The position numbers and the translations under genes were made by a program. Source: Planctomycetota bacterium (GTDB lineage: Bacteria > Planctomycetota > UBA1135 > GCA-002686595). Taken from it: DNA of 64,000 bases. How positions within the stretch are numbered: the first letter of the stretch is position 1; every line of letters starts with the position of its first letter. The DNA lies in assembly GCA_021413885.1 (NCBI GenBank), contig JAIOPM010000016.1, positions 1 to 64,000 of the forward strand, given 5' to 3'. The notes beneath the pieces were generated by a model, which saw only the letters and a list, made by a program, of their open reading frames with translations, had not been told where the DNA came from and ran no database searches. This document shows, one piece after another, positions 9,523 through 18,002 of the stretch.

Positions 9523-9909
9523 ATGTCCAAAGCAGCCGCTCCCAAGAAGAAGATGAAGCGCGCGCCCGCGAAGGCGACCGCGTTCATCAAGGCCTCGTTC
9601 AACAACACCCACGTGACGATCGCGAACGCCCAGGGCGAAGCGATCTCCACGGGGTCGGCGGGCATCGTCGGCTTCAAGGGCACGCGCAAGTCGACGCCCT
9701 TCGCCGCGCAACGCGCCGCGGAACACGCCGCTCAGAACGCGATGAAGCTCGGCGTGAAGGAAGTCGAGGTCCGTGTTCGCGGCGCCGGTTCGGGCCGCGA
9801 GTCGGCGATCCGCGCGCTCGCCAACTCAGGGCTGCTCGTCAGCATCATCGAAGACGTCACACCGCTCCCGCACAACGGATGCCGCGCGCGCAAGAAGCGT
9901 CGCGTCTGA
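9523..9909 (+). CDS. rpsK: 30S ribosomal protein S11
   Basis: S11 lines the mRNA path on the 30S platform. The 128-residue protein has [19 protein letters not shown] near residue 24, [20 protein letters not shown] near residue 50, and the invariant end [18 protein letters not shown]. The N-terminal 20 residues are Lys/Ala-rich. Position between rpsM and rpsD is canonical. Confidence 0.97.
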   Translation: MSKAAAPKKKMKRAPAKATAFIKASFNNTHVTIANAQGEAISTGSAGIVGFKGTRKSTPFAAQRAAEHAAQNAMKLGVKEVEVRVRGAGSGRESAIRALANSGLLVSIIEDVTPLPHNGCRARKKRRV

Positions 9910-9932
9910 TCAGGTCCTAGAGGAACAGAAGC

Positions 9933-10559
9933 ATGGGTCGTTACACGGGCAACAAGTGCAAGCTCTGCCGTCGGGAGGGGATGAAACTCTTCCTGAAGGG
10001 CCAGCGCTGCTTCACCGACAAGTGCGCGCTCTCGCGTCGAGACTACCCGCCGGGGGTCCACGCGCAGAAGCGCACCAAGGTCACCGACTACGGCGTTCGC
10101 GTGCGCGAGAAGCAAAAGCTGAAGCGCATCTACGGCGTGATGGAACGTCAGTTCCGTCTGTACTTCGCCGAGGCCGAACGCCTGAAGGGCAACACGGGCG
10201 AGATGCTGCTCGCCTTGCTCGAGCGCCGGCTCGACAACGTGGTGCTGCAGTCGGGCTTCGCGCTGTCGCGCAACCACGCTCGCCTCCTCGTCAACCACGG
10301 TCACTTCACGGTCAACGGCCGTCGCGTCGACGTCGCGAGCTTCCAGCTCCGCCCCGGCGACACGATCGCCCCGGGTTCCAAGGAGAACACGCGCAAGATC
10401 GTGACCGAGGCCGTCGAGGTCAACAAGTCGCAGCCGGTCCCCAGCTGGCTCGAAGTCAATCGTGACACGCTCTCGTCCAAGGTCGTGGCCCTGCCGCGCC
10501 GTGAGGACGTGCCGCACCCGATCCAAGAACAATTGATCATCGAGCTCTGCTCGAAGTAG
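9933..10559 (+). CDS. rpsD: 30S ribosomal protein S4, zinc-binding form
   Basis: S4 nucleates 16S rRNA folding at the five-way junction. The 208-residue protein begins MGRYTGNKCKLCRREGMKLF. Four cysteines (CKLC, then Cys residues near 26 and 31) form the zinc site of the C+ type. The S4 RNA-binding domain is visible as ERRLDNVVLQSGFALSRNHA near residue 93. Upstream GAGGAA precedes the ATG by about nine bases. Confidence 0.97.
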   Translation: MGRYTGNKCKLCRREGMKLFLKGQRCFTDKCALSRRDYPPGVHAQKRTKVTDYGVRVREKQKLKRIYGVMERQFRLYFAEAERLKGNTGEMLLALLERRLDNVVLQSGFALSRNHARLLVNHGHFTVNGRRVDVASFQLRPGDTIAPGSKENTRKIVTEAVEVNKSQPVPSWLEVNRDTLSSKVVALPRREDVPHPIQEQLIIELCSK

Positions 10560-10575
10560 TCGCGGAGGACTTCCC

Positions 10576-11565
10576 ATGCGGATTCGTTGGCGCAATTTCG
10601 AACTGCCGAGCAAGGTGCTGCCCGACAAGGACACGCTCACTCGCGAGTACGGCAAGTTCCTGATCGAACCCTTCGAGCAAGGGTTCGGACACACGATCGG
10701 CAACGGCCTGCGCCGTGTGCTGCTCTCGTCGATCGAGGGCGCGGCGGCGACCGCGATCCGGATCACCGGCGCTTCGCACGAGTTCGACTCGCTCGAAGGC
10801 GTCTATGAAGACGTCACGGACATCGTCCTCAACGTCAAGCGTCTGCGCTTCTCGTACGAAGGCGAGGCGCCGATCACTTGCCGCATCCAGAAGAAGGGCA
10901 AGGGGCCGGTCACCGGCGCCGACGTGATGTGCCCGATGGACGCGCAGGTCATCACCAAGGACATGGTGATCGCGACGTTGACGGCGGATCGCAGCTTCGA
11001 GATGGAGCTCGAGGTCCGTCGCGGCCGTGGTTACGTCTCCTCCGAGGAGAACATGAACCAGGGCTACCAACTCGGGACGATTCCGGTCGACTCGATCTAC
11101 TCACCGGTCCACCGCGTGCGTTACGCCGTCGAGGCGACGCGCGTCGGCAAGTTCACGAACTTCGATCGCCTGGTGATCGAGATCTGGACCGACGGCACGG
11201 TGACGCCGGAGATGGCGTTGGTCGAAGCGGCGAAGATCTACCGTCGCCACCTCAACCCGTTCGTGCTGTACGAGCACAACCGCGAGCAAACACCGATGGC
11301 CGACGACCCCGCGTCGTCGCAGTTCAACGAGCGCGTCCGCGAGATCTCGCGCGTCCAAGAGAACCTGATGCGTCCGATCTCGGACCTCGAGCTCTCGGTG
11401 CGCGCGCGCAACTGCCTCGACAGCGCGAACATCACGACCCTGAAGGAACTCGTCACCTTGACCGAACCCGACGTGATGAACCTGAAGAACCTCGGCAAGA
11501 CTTCGCTCACCGAGATCAAAGCCAAGCTCGCCGAGAAGGGCCTGTCCCTCGGCATGAAGGTCTGA
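10576..11565 (+). CDS. rpoA: RNA polymerase subunit alpha
   Basis: Alpha forms the dimer that scaffolds RNA polymerase, and its C-terminal domain contacts UP elements and activators. The N-terminal domain shows EPFEQGFGHTIGNGLRRVLL near residue 32. The alpha-CTD shows LELSVRARNCLDSANITTL near residue 272 and NLGKTSLTEIKAKLAEKGL near residue 305. The length of 329 is normal. GGAGGA at 10564-10569 is a strong ribosome-binding site. It lies between rpsD and rplQ, the conserved alpha-operon order. Confidence 0.97.
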   Translation: MRIRWRNFELPSKVLPDKDTLTREYGKFLIEPFEQGFGHTIGNGLRRVLLSSIEGAAATAIRITGASHEFDSLEGVYEDVTDIVLNVKRLRFSYEGEAPITCRIQKKGKGPVTGADVMCPMDAQVITKDMVIATLTADRSFEMELEVRRGRGYVSSEENMNQGYQLGTIPVDSIYSPVHRVRYAVEATRVGKFTNFDRLVIEIWTDGTVTPEMALVEAAKIYRRHLNPFVLYEHNREQTPMADDPASSQFNERVREISRVQENLMRPISDLELSVRARNCLDSANITTLKELVTLTEPDVMNLKNLGKTSLTEIKAKLAEKGLSLGMKV

Positions 11566-11569
11566 AGCC

Positions 11570-12034
11570 ATGCGTCACCGTAGTAACGTCAACCACCTTG
11601 GCCGCACGGCCGCTCACCGCACGGCCATGGAACGCAACATGGCCAACTCGTTGATCGAGCACGAGCGGATCATCACCACGGTGCCGAAGGCGAAGAACGT
11701 CAAGCCGTTCATCGAGCGCATGATCACGCTCTCGAAGGATGCGACGGTTCACCACCGCCGACTCGCCTTCGCTCGCCTGCGCGACAAGGCGTCGGTGTCG
11801 AAGCTTTTCGACGTCCTCGGTCCGCGCTTCAAGACGCGTCCGGGCGGCTACTGCCGCATCCTCAAGCTCGCGAAGCCGCGCCTCGGCGACAACGGCGCGC
11901 GTGCGATCCTCGAGTTCGTCGAGCGCACGCCGAAGGCGGATCCCAACGCGGCTCCGGCCGTCGAAGCCGCCGCCGAACCGAAGGCCGAGAAGAAGACGGC
12001 GAAGGCCAAGAAGACGGCGGCCGCGAAGGCCTGA
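11570..12034 (+). CDS. rplQ: 50S ribosomal protein L17 with Ala/Lys tail
   Basis: L17 lies near the tunnel exit. Residues 1-115 match the family (MRHRSNVNHLGRTAAHR at the start, NSLIEHERIITTVPKAK near residue 25, PRLGDNGARAILEFVER near residue 102). The protein is 154 residues, about 35 longer than usual because of a Lys/Ala/Glu tail. It is the last gene of the ribosomal cluster and is followed within 25 bases by a strong hairpin. Confidence 0.96.
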   Translation: MRHRSNVNHLGRTAAHRTAMERNMANSLIEHERIITTVPKAKNVKPFIERMITLSKDATVHHRRLAFARLRDKASVSKLFDVLGPRFKTRPGGYCRILKLAKPRLGDNGARAILEFVERTPKADPNAAPAVEAAAEPKAEKKTAKAKKTAAAKA

Positions 12035-12056
12035 CCTTCTTCGATCGTCAGCAAGA

Positions 12057-12096
12057 ACGGGCGATGCGCCGAGTGCGCGTCGCCCGTTTCGCTTTT
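12057..12096. terminator. Terminator between rplQ and dnaE
   Basis: A 13-bp inverted repeat (arms 12057-12069 and 12075-12087, one G-U pair) with a five-base loop is followed by a T-rich run ending TTTT. It ends the ribosomal operon. dnaE converges from the other side, so the same stem may act for both strands, although the T tract is on the + side. Confidence 0.75.
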
Positions 12097-12103
12097 CCAG
12101 GAC

Positions 12104-15100
12104 CTACATCCGCGCCAGACGCAGACGTCCGCGACCGAGCAGTCCGCTGACGCGCTCGGCGAGTTCCGGCGTGATCGTCACCGAGTGTGTCTTCGCCGCG
12201 CGGACGCGACGCAGGTAGCCGTCGTCGCCGTTGACCAGGAAGTAGACCGGGCTCTTGCCCGGCGAGACGGCGAGCGTCGACTTCAACTCCGCCAGTCGTT
12301 CGCGGTCCGCGGGATCGAGCTCGACCACCAAGCCGCCTTCGAAGCGCTTGAGCGCCTCGTCGATCGACAACGCCTCCTCGAGGATCAACGCCGGTTCCTC
12401 GGCGCGTTCCTCGAGCTTCGCTCGCGCGACGATCACGGTGTCTTCGGCGAAGCGCCCCTTCTGCTCTTCGAACGTGCGCGGGAAGACGGTGACGGCGACC
12501 GAGCCGTCGAGATCCTCGAGGCGGAAGCGCGCCATCTTGCGACCGGCGAGGTTGCCGGACTTCACGATCACTTCGGAGAGCCCGACGACGAGACCCGCGA
12601 CGACGACTTCGCCGCCGCTCGCGGCGCGCGCGGCGAGTTCGCTGGTCTTGACCGTCGCGAGCAACGCGAAGAGCGCGGCGCGTTCCTCGAGCGGATGGCC
12701 CGACAAATAGAAACCGAGCGCCTCGCGCTCCGCACGCAGGAGCTCGGCGCGGTTCCAAGCGAATCCGCTCGAGTCGACGCCGTCGGTCGAGGGAGCCTTC
12801 CGCCCGGGTTCGGCCGGTCCGCCGAAGAGCGAGCCCTGGCCCGCCTTGCGATCGGCCGCGAGCCGCGAACCCTCGGCGAGCGCCGCGTCGAGTCCGTGGA
12901 CGATCTCGCCGCGGTTGACGCCGGTGAAGTCGAGCGCGCCGGCCTTGGTCAACGCTTCCCAACACAGACGCGGCACTTCGGTCGAATCGGTGCGCGCGCA
13001 GAGTTCGTGCAGCCCGATCGGACTGTGGTCCGCGACCAACGCTTCGCGCGCCGCGAGCAAATTCTCGATCGCGCGCTCGCCGGTGCCCTTGATCGCGCCG
13101 AGGCCGTAGCGCACGCCGTTGCCCTCGCACTCGAACGTCCATACCGACGAGCGCAGATCCGGCGGGAAGATCTCGACCTTGGCGCGCCGCGCGTCGTCCC
13201 AGAACGCCTTCACCTTGTCGGTGTTCGACATCTCGCACGACAGGTTCGCGGCGAGGAACGCCGAGCGGTGGTTCGCCTTCAAGTACGCGGTCTGGTACGT
13301 GATCAACGCGTAGGCGGTCGAGTGCGACTTGTTGAAGCCGTAGCCGCCGAACTTGACGATGTTGTCCCAGATCGCCGTCGCGGTGCTCGCGTTCGCGCCG
13401 TTCTTCCCCGCGCCTTGGACGAACTGGTCGCCGTACTTGGCCATGATCTCGGGCTTCTTCTTGCCCATGGCCTTGCGCAGGTTATCGGCTTCGTTCAACG
13501 AGAAGCCGCCGAGACTCGACGCGATCAACATCACCTGCTCCTGATAGACGATGCACCCGTAGGTGTCCTTCAGGATCGGCTCGACCAGCGGGTGGGGGTA
13601 TTCGATCGCTTCCTGTCCGTGCTTGCGGCGCACGAACATGTCGATCATCCCCGACTCGAGGGGACCGGGGCGGTAGAGCGCGAGGATCGCGATCAAGTCC
13701 TCGAAGCAGTCGGGCTTGATGCGCGCGAGCAGCTTCTTCATCCCGTCCGATTCGAGTTGGAACACGCCCTCGGTGTCGCCCGAGATCAACATGCGATACG
13801 TCGCGGCGTCGCCCTCGGGCAACAGCAATAGGTCGGGCGCGGTTCCGCCGCGGCGCACGATGTTGACGAGCGTGCGCGCGAGGATCGTCAGCGTGCGCAG
13901 GCCGAGGTAGTCCATCTTCAGCAGGCCGAGCTCCTCGAGCTGCTTCGCCGGCCACTGCGTCGCGACTTCGCCGTCGTGCGTGCAGAGCGGCACGAACTCG
14001 ACCAACGGTCGCGGCGAGATCACGACGCCCGCCGCGTGGGTCGAGATGTGGCGCGCGAGGCCTTCGAGCTTCCTCGAGAACTCGAAGAGCTGTTCGAACT
14101 CCGGCTTCTCGTTCGAGATCGCGATCAGGTCGCGGTCCTTCTTCAGCGCTTCCGCGAGCGACGGCGCGTTCGGCCCCGCCGGGATCTTCTTCGCGATGCG
14201 ATCGACGTCCTTCAACGGCACGTCGAGCACGCGTCCGACGTCGCGCACGACCGTGCGCGAGGCCATCGTCCCGAACGTCACGATCTGCGCGACGTTCGCG
14301 CTGCCGTACCGCTCGCGCGTGTACTGCAGCACGCGTTCGCGGCCGTCCATGCAGAAGTCGATGTCGATGTCGGGCATCGACACGCGTGCGCTGTTCAGGA
14401 AGCGCTCGAACAGCAGGTCGTACTTCAGCGGATCGATCTGCGTGATGCCGAGCACGTACGCGACGGCCGAGCCCGCCGCCGAGCCGCGACCCGGACCGAC
14501 CGGGATGCCGTGCTCGCGCGCCCAACGGATCAGGTCCCACACGATCAAGAAGTACGACTCGAAGCCCATCTCGCGCACGACGCGCTTCTCGTGCTCGATG
14601 CGCTCGCGCGCCTTGGTGTTCTCCGCGCCGTAGAAGTGCGCGCGGCCTTCCTCGCACAAGCGATCGAAGAGCGCCGACGGCGTCTCCGCGGTCCCGGTGT
14701 GGAAGAGCGGCACGTGGTACTTGCCGAACTCGAGCTTGAGGTCGACTTGGTTCGCGACGTCCATCGTCGCGGAGAGCGAGCGCGGCAGATCGCGGAACAT
14801 CTCGCCCATCTCCTTCCGCGTGCGGAAGTAGAGCGAGTCGGTGTCGAAGCGGAAGCGGTTCTTCTCCGCGCGCTTCGCCTGCGTGTTGATGCAGAGGAGC
14901 ACGTCCTGCGCGTGGCAATCCTCCTGACGCAGGTAGTGGATGTCGTTGGTCGCGATCAGCGGGATGCCGGTGCGTTCGGCGAGGCGCACCAACGACTCGT
15001 TCGCCTTCGCTTGGATGTCGATGCCGTTGCGTTGGAGCTCGAGCCAGAAGTGATCGCGCCCGAACAGATCGCGGAACGTCGACGCGAGCTCCTCCGCCTT

Positions 15101-15565
15101 CGTCTCGTCGTCGCGCAGGAAGTGCTGGTTGATCTCGCCGGCCAAACAGCCCGAGAGACATGCGAGCCCTTCGGCGTGCGTCGACAGGTACTCCTTGTCG
15201 ATGCGCGGCCGGAAGTGATAGCCCTCGATGTACGCGGTCGAGCAGATCTCGAGCAGGTTGCGATAGCCCTGTTGGTCGCGCGCGAGCAGCGTGAGGTGGT
15301 GGTAGCCGTTCTCCTTCTTGTTGTGCGGCTCCTTGCGCGACTTCTTCGCCAGGTACACCTCGCAACCGAGGATCGGTTTCACGCCCGCGGCGGTCGCCGT
15401 CTGGTAGAGCTCGAGCGCGCCGAACATGTTGCCGTGATCGGTCAACGCGATCGCGGGCTGCTTGTCCTCGATGCACGCCGAAACCAGGTCGCCGATGCGA
15501 TTGGCGCCGTCGAGCAGGCTGTACTCGGAATGGACGTGGAGGTGGACGAAGTCCGGATCCGACAT
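12104..15565 (-). CDS. dnaE: DNA polymerase III subunit alpha
   Basis: The replicative polymerase (1153 residues). The N-terminal PHP domain starts DFVHLHVHSEYSLLDGAN and keeps a full set of likely metal ligands (His10, His12, Asp43-His44, Glu69, His89/90, Cys136, Asp208, His210). The polymerase catalytic segment is PDIDIDFCMDGRERV near residue 393. The C-terminus includes an OB-fold region (AGLVVGLSEVIVKSGNLAGR). A GGAG ribosome-binding site precedes the ATG. It follows the carbamoyltransferase gene by 77 bases on the same strand and converges on rplQ. It is DnaE-type, not PolC, as no exonuclease insertion is present. Confidence 0.95.
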   Translation of the reverse strand: MSDPDFVHLHVHSEYSLLDGANRIGDLVSACIEDKQPAIALTDHGNMFGALELYQTATAAGVKPILGCEVYLAKKSRKEPHNKKENGYHHLTLLARDQQGYRNLLEICSTAYIEGYHFRPRIDKEYLSTHAEGLACLSGCLAGEINQHFLRDDETKAEELASTFRDLFGRDHFWLELQRNGIDIQAKANESLVRLAERTGIPLIATNDIHYLRQEDCHAQDVLLCINTQAKRAEKNRFRFDTDSLYFRTRKEMGEMFRDLPRSLSATMDVANQVDLKLEFGKYHVPLFHTGTAETPSALFDRLCEEGRAHFYGAENTKARERIEHEKRVVREMGFESYFLIVWDLIRWAREHGIPVGPGRGSAAGSAVAYVLGITQIDPLKYDLLFERFLNSARVSMPDIDIDFCMDGRERVLQYTRERYGSANVAQIVTFGTMASRTVVRDVGRVLDVPLKDVDRIAKKIPAGPNAPSLAEALKKDRDLIAISNEKPEFEQLFEFSRKLEGLARHISTHAAGVVISPRPLVEFVPLCTHDGEVATQWPAKQLEELGLLKMDYLGLRTLTILARTLVNIVRRGGTAPDLLLLPEGDAATYRMLISGDTEGVFQLESDGMKKLLARIKPDCFEDLIAILALYRPGPLESGMIDMFVRRKHGQEAIEYPHPLVEPILKDTYGCIVYQEQVMLIASSLGGFSLNEADNLRKAMGKKKPEIMAKYGDQFVQGAGKNGANASTATAIWDNIVKFGGYGFNKSHSTAYALITYQTAYLKANHRSAFLAANLSCEMSNTDKVKAFWDDARRAKVEIFPPDLRSSVWTFECEGNGVRYGLGAIKGTGERAIENLLAAREALVADHSPIGLHELCARTDSTEVPRLCWEALTKAGALDFTGVNRGEIVHGLDAALAEGSRLAADRKAGQGSLFGGPAEPGRKAPSTDGVDSSGFAWNRAELLRAEREALGFYLSGHPLEERAALFALLATVKTSELAARAASGGEVVVAGLVVGLSEVIVKSGNLAGRKMARFRLEDLDGSVAVTVFPRTFEEQKGRFAEDTVIVARAKLEERAEEPALILEEALSIDEALKRFEGGLVVELDPADRERLAELKSTLAVSPGKSPVYFLVNGDDGYLRRVRAAKTHSVTITPELAERVSGLLGRGRLRLARM

Positions 15566-15642
15566 GCGCGCTCCAGGCGAGGGGCGAGGGAACTTTGTGG
15601 GGGCGCGCGCATGTTAGCTCGCGCCGAGCGCGAACGCGCCGT

Positions 15643-16659
15643 TCACGCGCGCAGCATGTGCGTCAACAACGCCTTCTGCGAGTGCAGCCGATTCTCGGCT
15701 TGCTGCACGATCAGACTGCGCGGACCGTCGAGCACCTCGTCGGTGACCTCGAGGTTGCGGCGCACCGGCATCGCGTGCATCAGCCGCGCGTCGCTGCCCA
15801 GCGCCATCAACCGTTCGTCGACGGTCCAACCGTGTTGGCGCGAGCGACGGCTCGCCGCCAACGTCGGGTTGCCGTAGTCCTCGAGCGATTCCCACGACCG
15901 CGCGTACACGACGTGGGCGCCGCGCACGACGTCGTTCATCGCGAGACCGGTCTCGAAGCGTCCGCCGCTCGCCTTCGCGAGCGCGCCGACTTCCTCGACG
16001 ATTTGGCCGTCGAGCTCGTAGCCCTGCGGATGCGCCACGCGCACGTCCATGCCGGCGCGCACCGCGCCGTGGACGAGCGAATGCACGACCGACGGCGTCG
16101 CCGGCGTCGGCGAATGCGTCCACACGACCGACAGGCGCTTGCCGCGCACGTCGCCGAGCGTCTCGCGCAACGTCAACAGGTCCGCGAGCGCCTGCAACGG
16201 GTGCCACAGCGCGCTCTCCATGTTGATCACGGGCACGCGCGCGTAGTGGGCCCACGAGAGGATCTCGCTCTCCTTGCGATCCTGCTCCCACGAGCGGCCT
16301 TGCGGCTTCGGCCGGATCGCGAGGGCGTTGACGTACGACGACAACACCGCCGCCGCGTCCTTGATGTGCTCGGGCGCCTTGCCGTCCATCACCGCGCCTT
16401 CGCGCACTTCGAGGTCCCAGAAGTCCGTCGCCGCGGTCAGGTTGATCGTGTTGCCGCCGAGCTGCACCATCGCCGCCTCGAACGACGTGCGCGTGCGCAG
16501 GGAGCCGCGGAAGAAGAGCAGGCCGACCGTCTTCCCGGCGAGCTCCGCGCGCGTGCCCTTGCGCTTCAGTCGCGACGAGAGCTCGAGCAGATCGTCGACT
16601 TGCTGCGGCGGGAGGTCGTTGAGGCGGATGAGATGCTGGGGGACGCGTTTCTCGGACAT
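15643..16659 (-). CDS. argF': N-acetyl/N-succinyl-ornithine carbamoyltransferase
   Basis: Transcarbamylase acting on acylated ornithine in arginine synthesis. The carbamoyl-phosphate site is SLRTRTSFEAAMVQLGG (the family has SLRTRTS in place of STRTRTS of ordinary ornithine transcarbamylase). The C-terminal block HAMPVRRNLEVTDEVLD and AENRLHSQKALL matches the acetyl/succinyl-ornithine type. The segment MDGKAPEH has proline (residue 96) at the position that, from my memory of the family, is Glu92 in Xanthomonas AOTCase and Pro90 in Bacteroides SOTCase, so succinylornithine is the likelier substrate. I chose the start at MSEKRVPQH; an ATG 12 codons further upstream (16695) is an alternative. 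No other arg gene is nearby. Confidence 0.82.
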   Translation of the reverse strand: MSEKRVPQHLIRLNDLPPQQVDDLLELSSRLKRKGTRAELAGKTVGLLFFRGSLRTRTSFEAAMVQLGGNTINLTAATDFWDLEVREGAVMDGKAPEHIKDAAAVLSSYVNALAIRPKPQGRSWEQDRKESEILSWAHYARVPVINMESALWHPLQALADLLTLRETLGDVRGKRLSVVWTHSPTPATPSVVHSLVHGAVRAGMDVRVAHPQGYELDGQIVEEVGALAKASGGRFETGLAMNDVVRGAHVVYARSWESLEDYGNPTLAASRRSRQHGWTVDERLMALGSDARLMHAMPVRRNLEVTDEVLDGPRSLIVQQAENRLHSQKALLTHMLRA

Positions 16660-16748
16660 GGCCGCCAGCGTAATCGGGGATCGCGCAGAGTCCATGCGTC
16701 GCTCGCCAGGTGGCGACGGTTGGCGGCGGTCGTCGGCGTGCGCGCGCC

Positions 16749-16777
16749 TTGACAGGTCCCGGGGACGCGGCTACATA
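16749..16777 (+). promoter_or_regulatory. Sigma-70-type promoter of tRNA-Arg
   Basis: TTGACA at 16749-16754 is a perfect -35 element, followed after exactly 17 bases by TACATA at 16772-16777. The predicted start would be near 16784, just before the tRNA at 16791. The -10 is two bases from consensus. Confidence 0.7.
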
Positions 16778-16790
16778 GGTCGCCCCTCAC

Positions 16791-16867
16791 GCACCCATAG
16801 CTCAATTGGATAGAGCATCTGACTACGGATCAGAAGGTTAGTGGTTCGAGTCCACTTGGGTGTACCA
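16791..16867 (+). tRNA. tRNA-Arg (anticodon ACG)
   Basis: A complete cloverleaf: acceptor arms GCACCCA and TGGGTGT, anticodon stem TCTGA/TCAGA around the loop CTACGGA, T arm with GTTCGAGTC, and an encoded CCA end. The anticodon ACG reads CGU/CGC/CGA once A34 is deaminated to inosine. The gene for that deaminase, tadA, is the next gene. Confidence 0.93.
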
Positions 16868-16969
16868 AGCACAAGGCCGGCCGGTCCGACGCGGACCTCC
16901 GCGCTCCACGCCGGTGACCCCGCACGGACGCGGCTCTCGTCCGCTCACGACCTCCGACTCCCCGACTTC

Positions 16970-17542
16970 ATGGGCGCTCCGCTGAACCACGCCACGGCGA
17001 ACCAAACCGTGGCCGACGCTGCCAACGACCTCGCGGTCGGAGCGGGAGCCTCGGACACGGACTCGGGAGCGGCTCACGAGCGCGACCTGCGCTTCATGGA
17101 CCTCGCGCTCGACGAAGCGCGCGCCGCCGAGCGTCTCGACGAAGTCCCGGTCGGCGCGATCGTGGTCGTCGGCGAGCGCGTGATCGCGTCCGCCCACAAC
17201 CTGACGCGCACCGAGACGGATCCGACCGCTCACGCGGAGCTGCTCGCGCTGTCGCGCGCCGCTCGCGCGCTCGGTGCAGCGCGCCTGGTCGACGCCGAAG
17301 TGTTCACCACCGTCGAGCCGTGCTTCATGTGCGCCGGCGCGCTGCTGCACGCGCGCGTCAAGCGCGTCGTGTGGGCGGTGCGCGATCCGAAGTTCGGCGG
17401 CTGCGCTTCGCTCGGGCACGTGCTCAGCGATCCGCGCGCCAACCATCGGGCCGAGATCCACGAGGGCCCGCGTGCCGCAGAGGTGCGCGAGCTCCTGCAA
17501 TCGTTCTTTCGCAAGAAGCGCGGGAGCCGTACGGGCTCCTGA
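16970..17542 (+). CDS. tadA: tRNA-specific adenosine deaminase TadA
   Basis: TadA converts A34 of tRNA-Arg(ACG) to inosine. The zinc and catalytic motifs are HAE at residues 88-90 (Glu90 the proton shuttle) and PCFMC with Cys118 and Cys121. The substrate-binding context DEVPVGAIVVVGERVIA is also present. The protein is 190 residues; the first 45 or so are an Ala/Asp-rich extension not seen in typical 150-170-residue TadA, so a start further in is possible. An upstream in-frame extension would run into the tRNA and is rejected. It lies 103 bases after its own substrate tRNA gene. Confidence 0.93.
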   Translation: MGAPLNHATANQTVADAANDLAVGAGASDTDSGAAHERDLRFMDLALDEARAAERLDEVPVGAIVVVGERVIASAHNLTRTETDPTAHAELLALSRAARALGAARLVDAEVFTTVEPCFMCAGALLHARVKRVVWAVRDPKFGGCASLGHVLSDPRANHRAEIHEGPRAAEVRELLQSFFRKKRGSRTGS

Positions 17543-17543
17543 A

Positions 17544-17574
17544 CGCAAGCAGCGTCCGCTCGGACGCGCTTGCG
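17544..17574 (+). terminator. Hairpin after tadA
   Basis: A strong stem (CGCAAGC-A-GCGTCCG against CGGACGC-GCTTGCG, 14 pairs with one bulged A) begins one base after the tadA stop. No T run follows, so it could be a terminator without U tract or a processing site between tadA and the downstream tRNA. Confidence 0.45.
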
Positions 17575-17610
17575 CCATTGATCACGTCGCGCGTTCCGCG
17601 CGCGACGGGC

Positions 17611-17700
17611 GGAGAGGTGCCAGAGCGGCTGAATGGGCCGGTTTCGAAAACCGGTGTGCCCTCACGGGTACCAGGGGTTCAAATCCCTTCCTCTCCGCCA
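17611..17700 (+). tRNA. tRNA-Ser (anticodon CGA)
   Basis: A class II tRNA of 90 bases with acceptor arms GGAGAGG/CCTCTCC, anticodon stem CCGGT/ACCGG around TTCGAAA, a long variable arm (TGTGCCCTCACGGGTACC) and encoded GCCA end. Anticodon CGA reads UCG. Confidence 0.93.
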
Positions 17701-17744
17701 TTTTCGAAAACGTGCGCGCGGCCGTCGCGTGCACGTCATCCCGA

Positions 17745-17834
17745 GGAGAGGTGTCCGAGCGGCCGAAGGAGCACGCTTGGAAAGCGTGTATGTCGGAAAC
17801 GGCATCGAGGGTTCGAATCCCTCCCTCTCCGCCA
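17745..17834 (+). tRNA. tRNA-Ser (anticodon GGA)
   Basis: A second class II tRNA-Ser with the same acceptor arms GGAGAGG/CCTCTCC, anticodon stem CACGC/GCGTG around TTGGAAA, a long variable arm and encoded CCA. Anticodon GGA reads UCC/UCU. It starts 44 bases after the first tRNA-Ser, so they are probably co-transcribed. Confidence 0.93.
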
Positions 17835-17877
17835 CGTGCGCGCTTCGCGCGCGTGGCGATCCCGCGCTTCGCGCGGG
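17832..17877 (+). terminator. Tandem hairpins after tRNA-Ser(GGA)
   Basis: Two GC-rich stem-loops with TTC loops follow the tRNA. The first starts at the CCA end and the second is a perfect 7-bp stem (17861-17867 with 17871-17877). There is no T tract. They could end the tRNA transcript or guide 3' processing. Confidence 0.4.
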
Positions 17878-18002
17878 TGGGCCATCCGATGCGGTCCGCG
17901 CGCAGGTGGGCCACGTGCGCATTGTGTGTCGCGAACGAGATGCACGGCGCGAGCTTCCGCGCTGTAGACTCGGCGCGCGCAACTCGCGTGAGTGAGTTGC
18001 TG

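Noticed and set aside
16841..16969. Upstream extension of tadA into the tRNA-Arg gene
   Set aside because: The reading frame is open, but it would start inside the tRNA and the encoded residues are not conserved. The ATG at 16970 is preferred.
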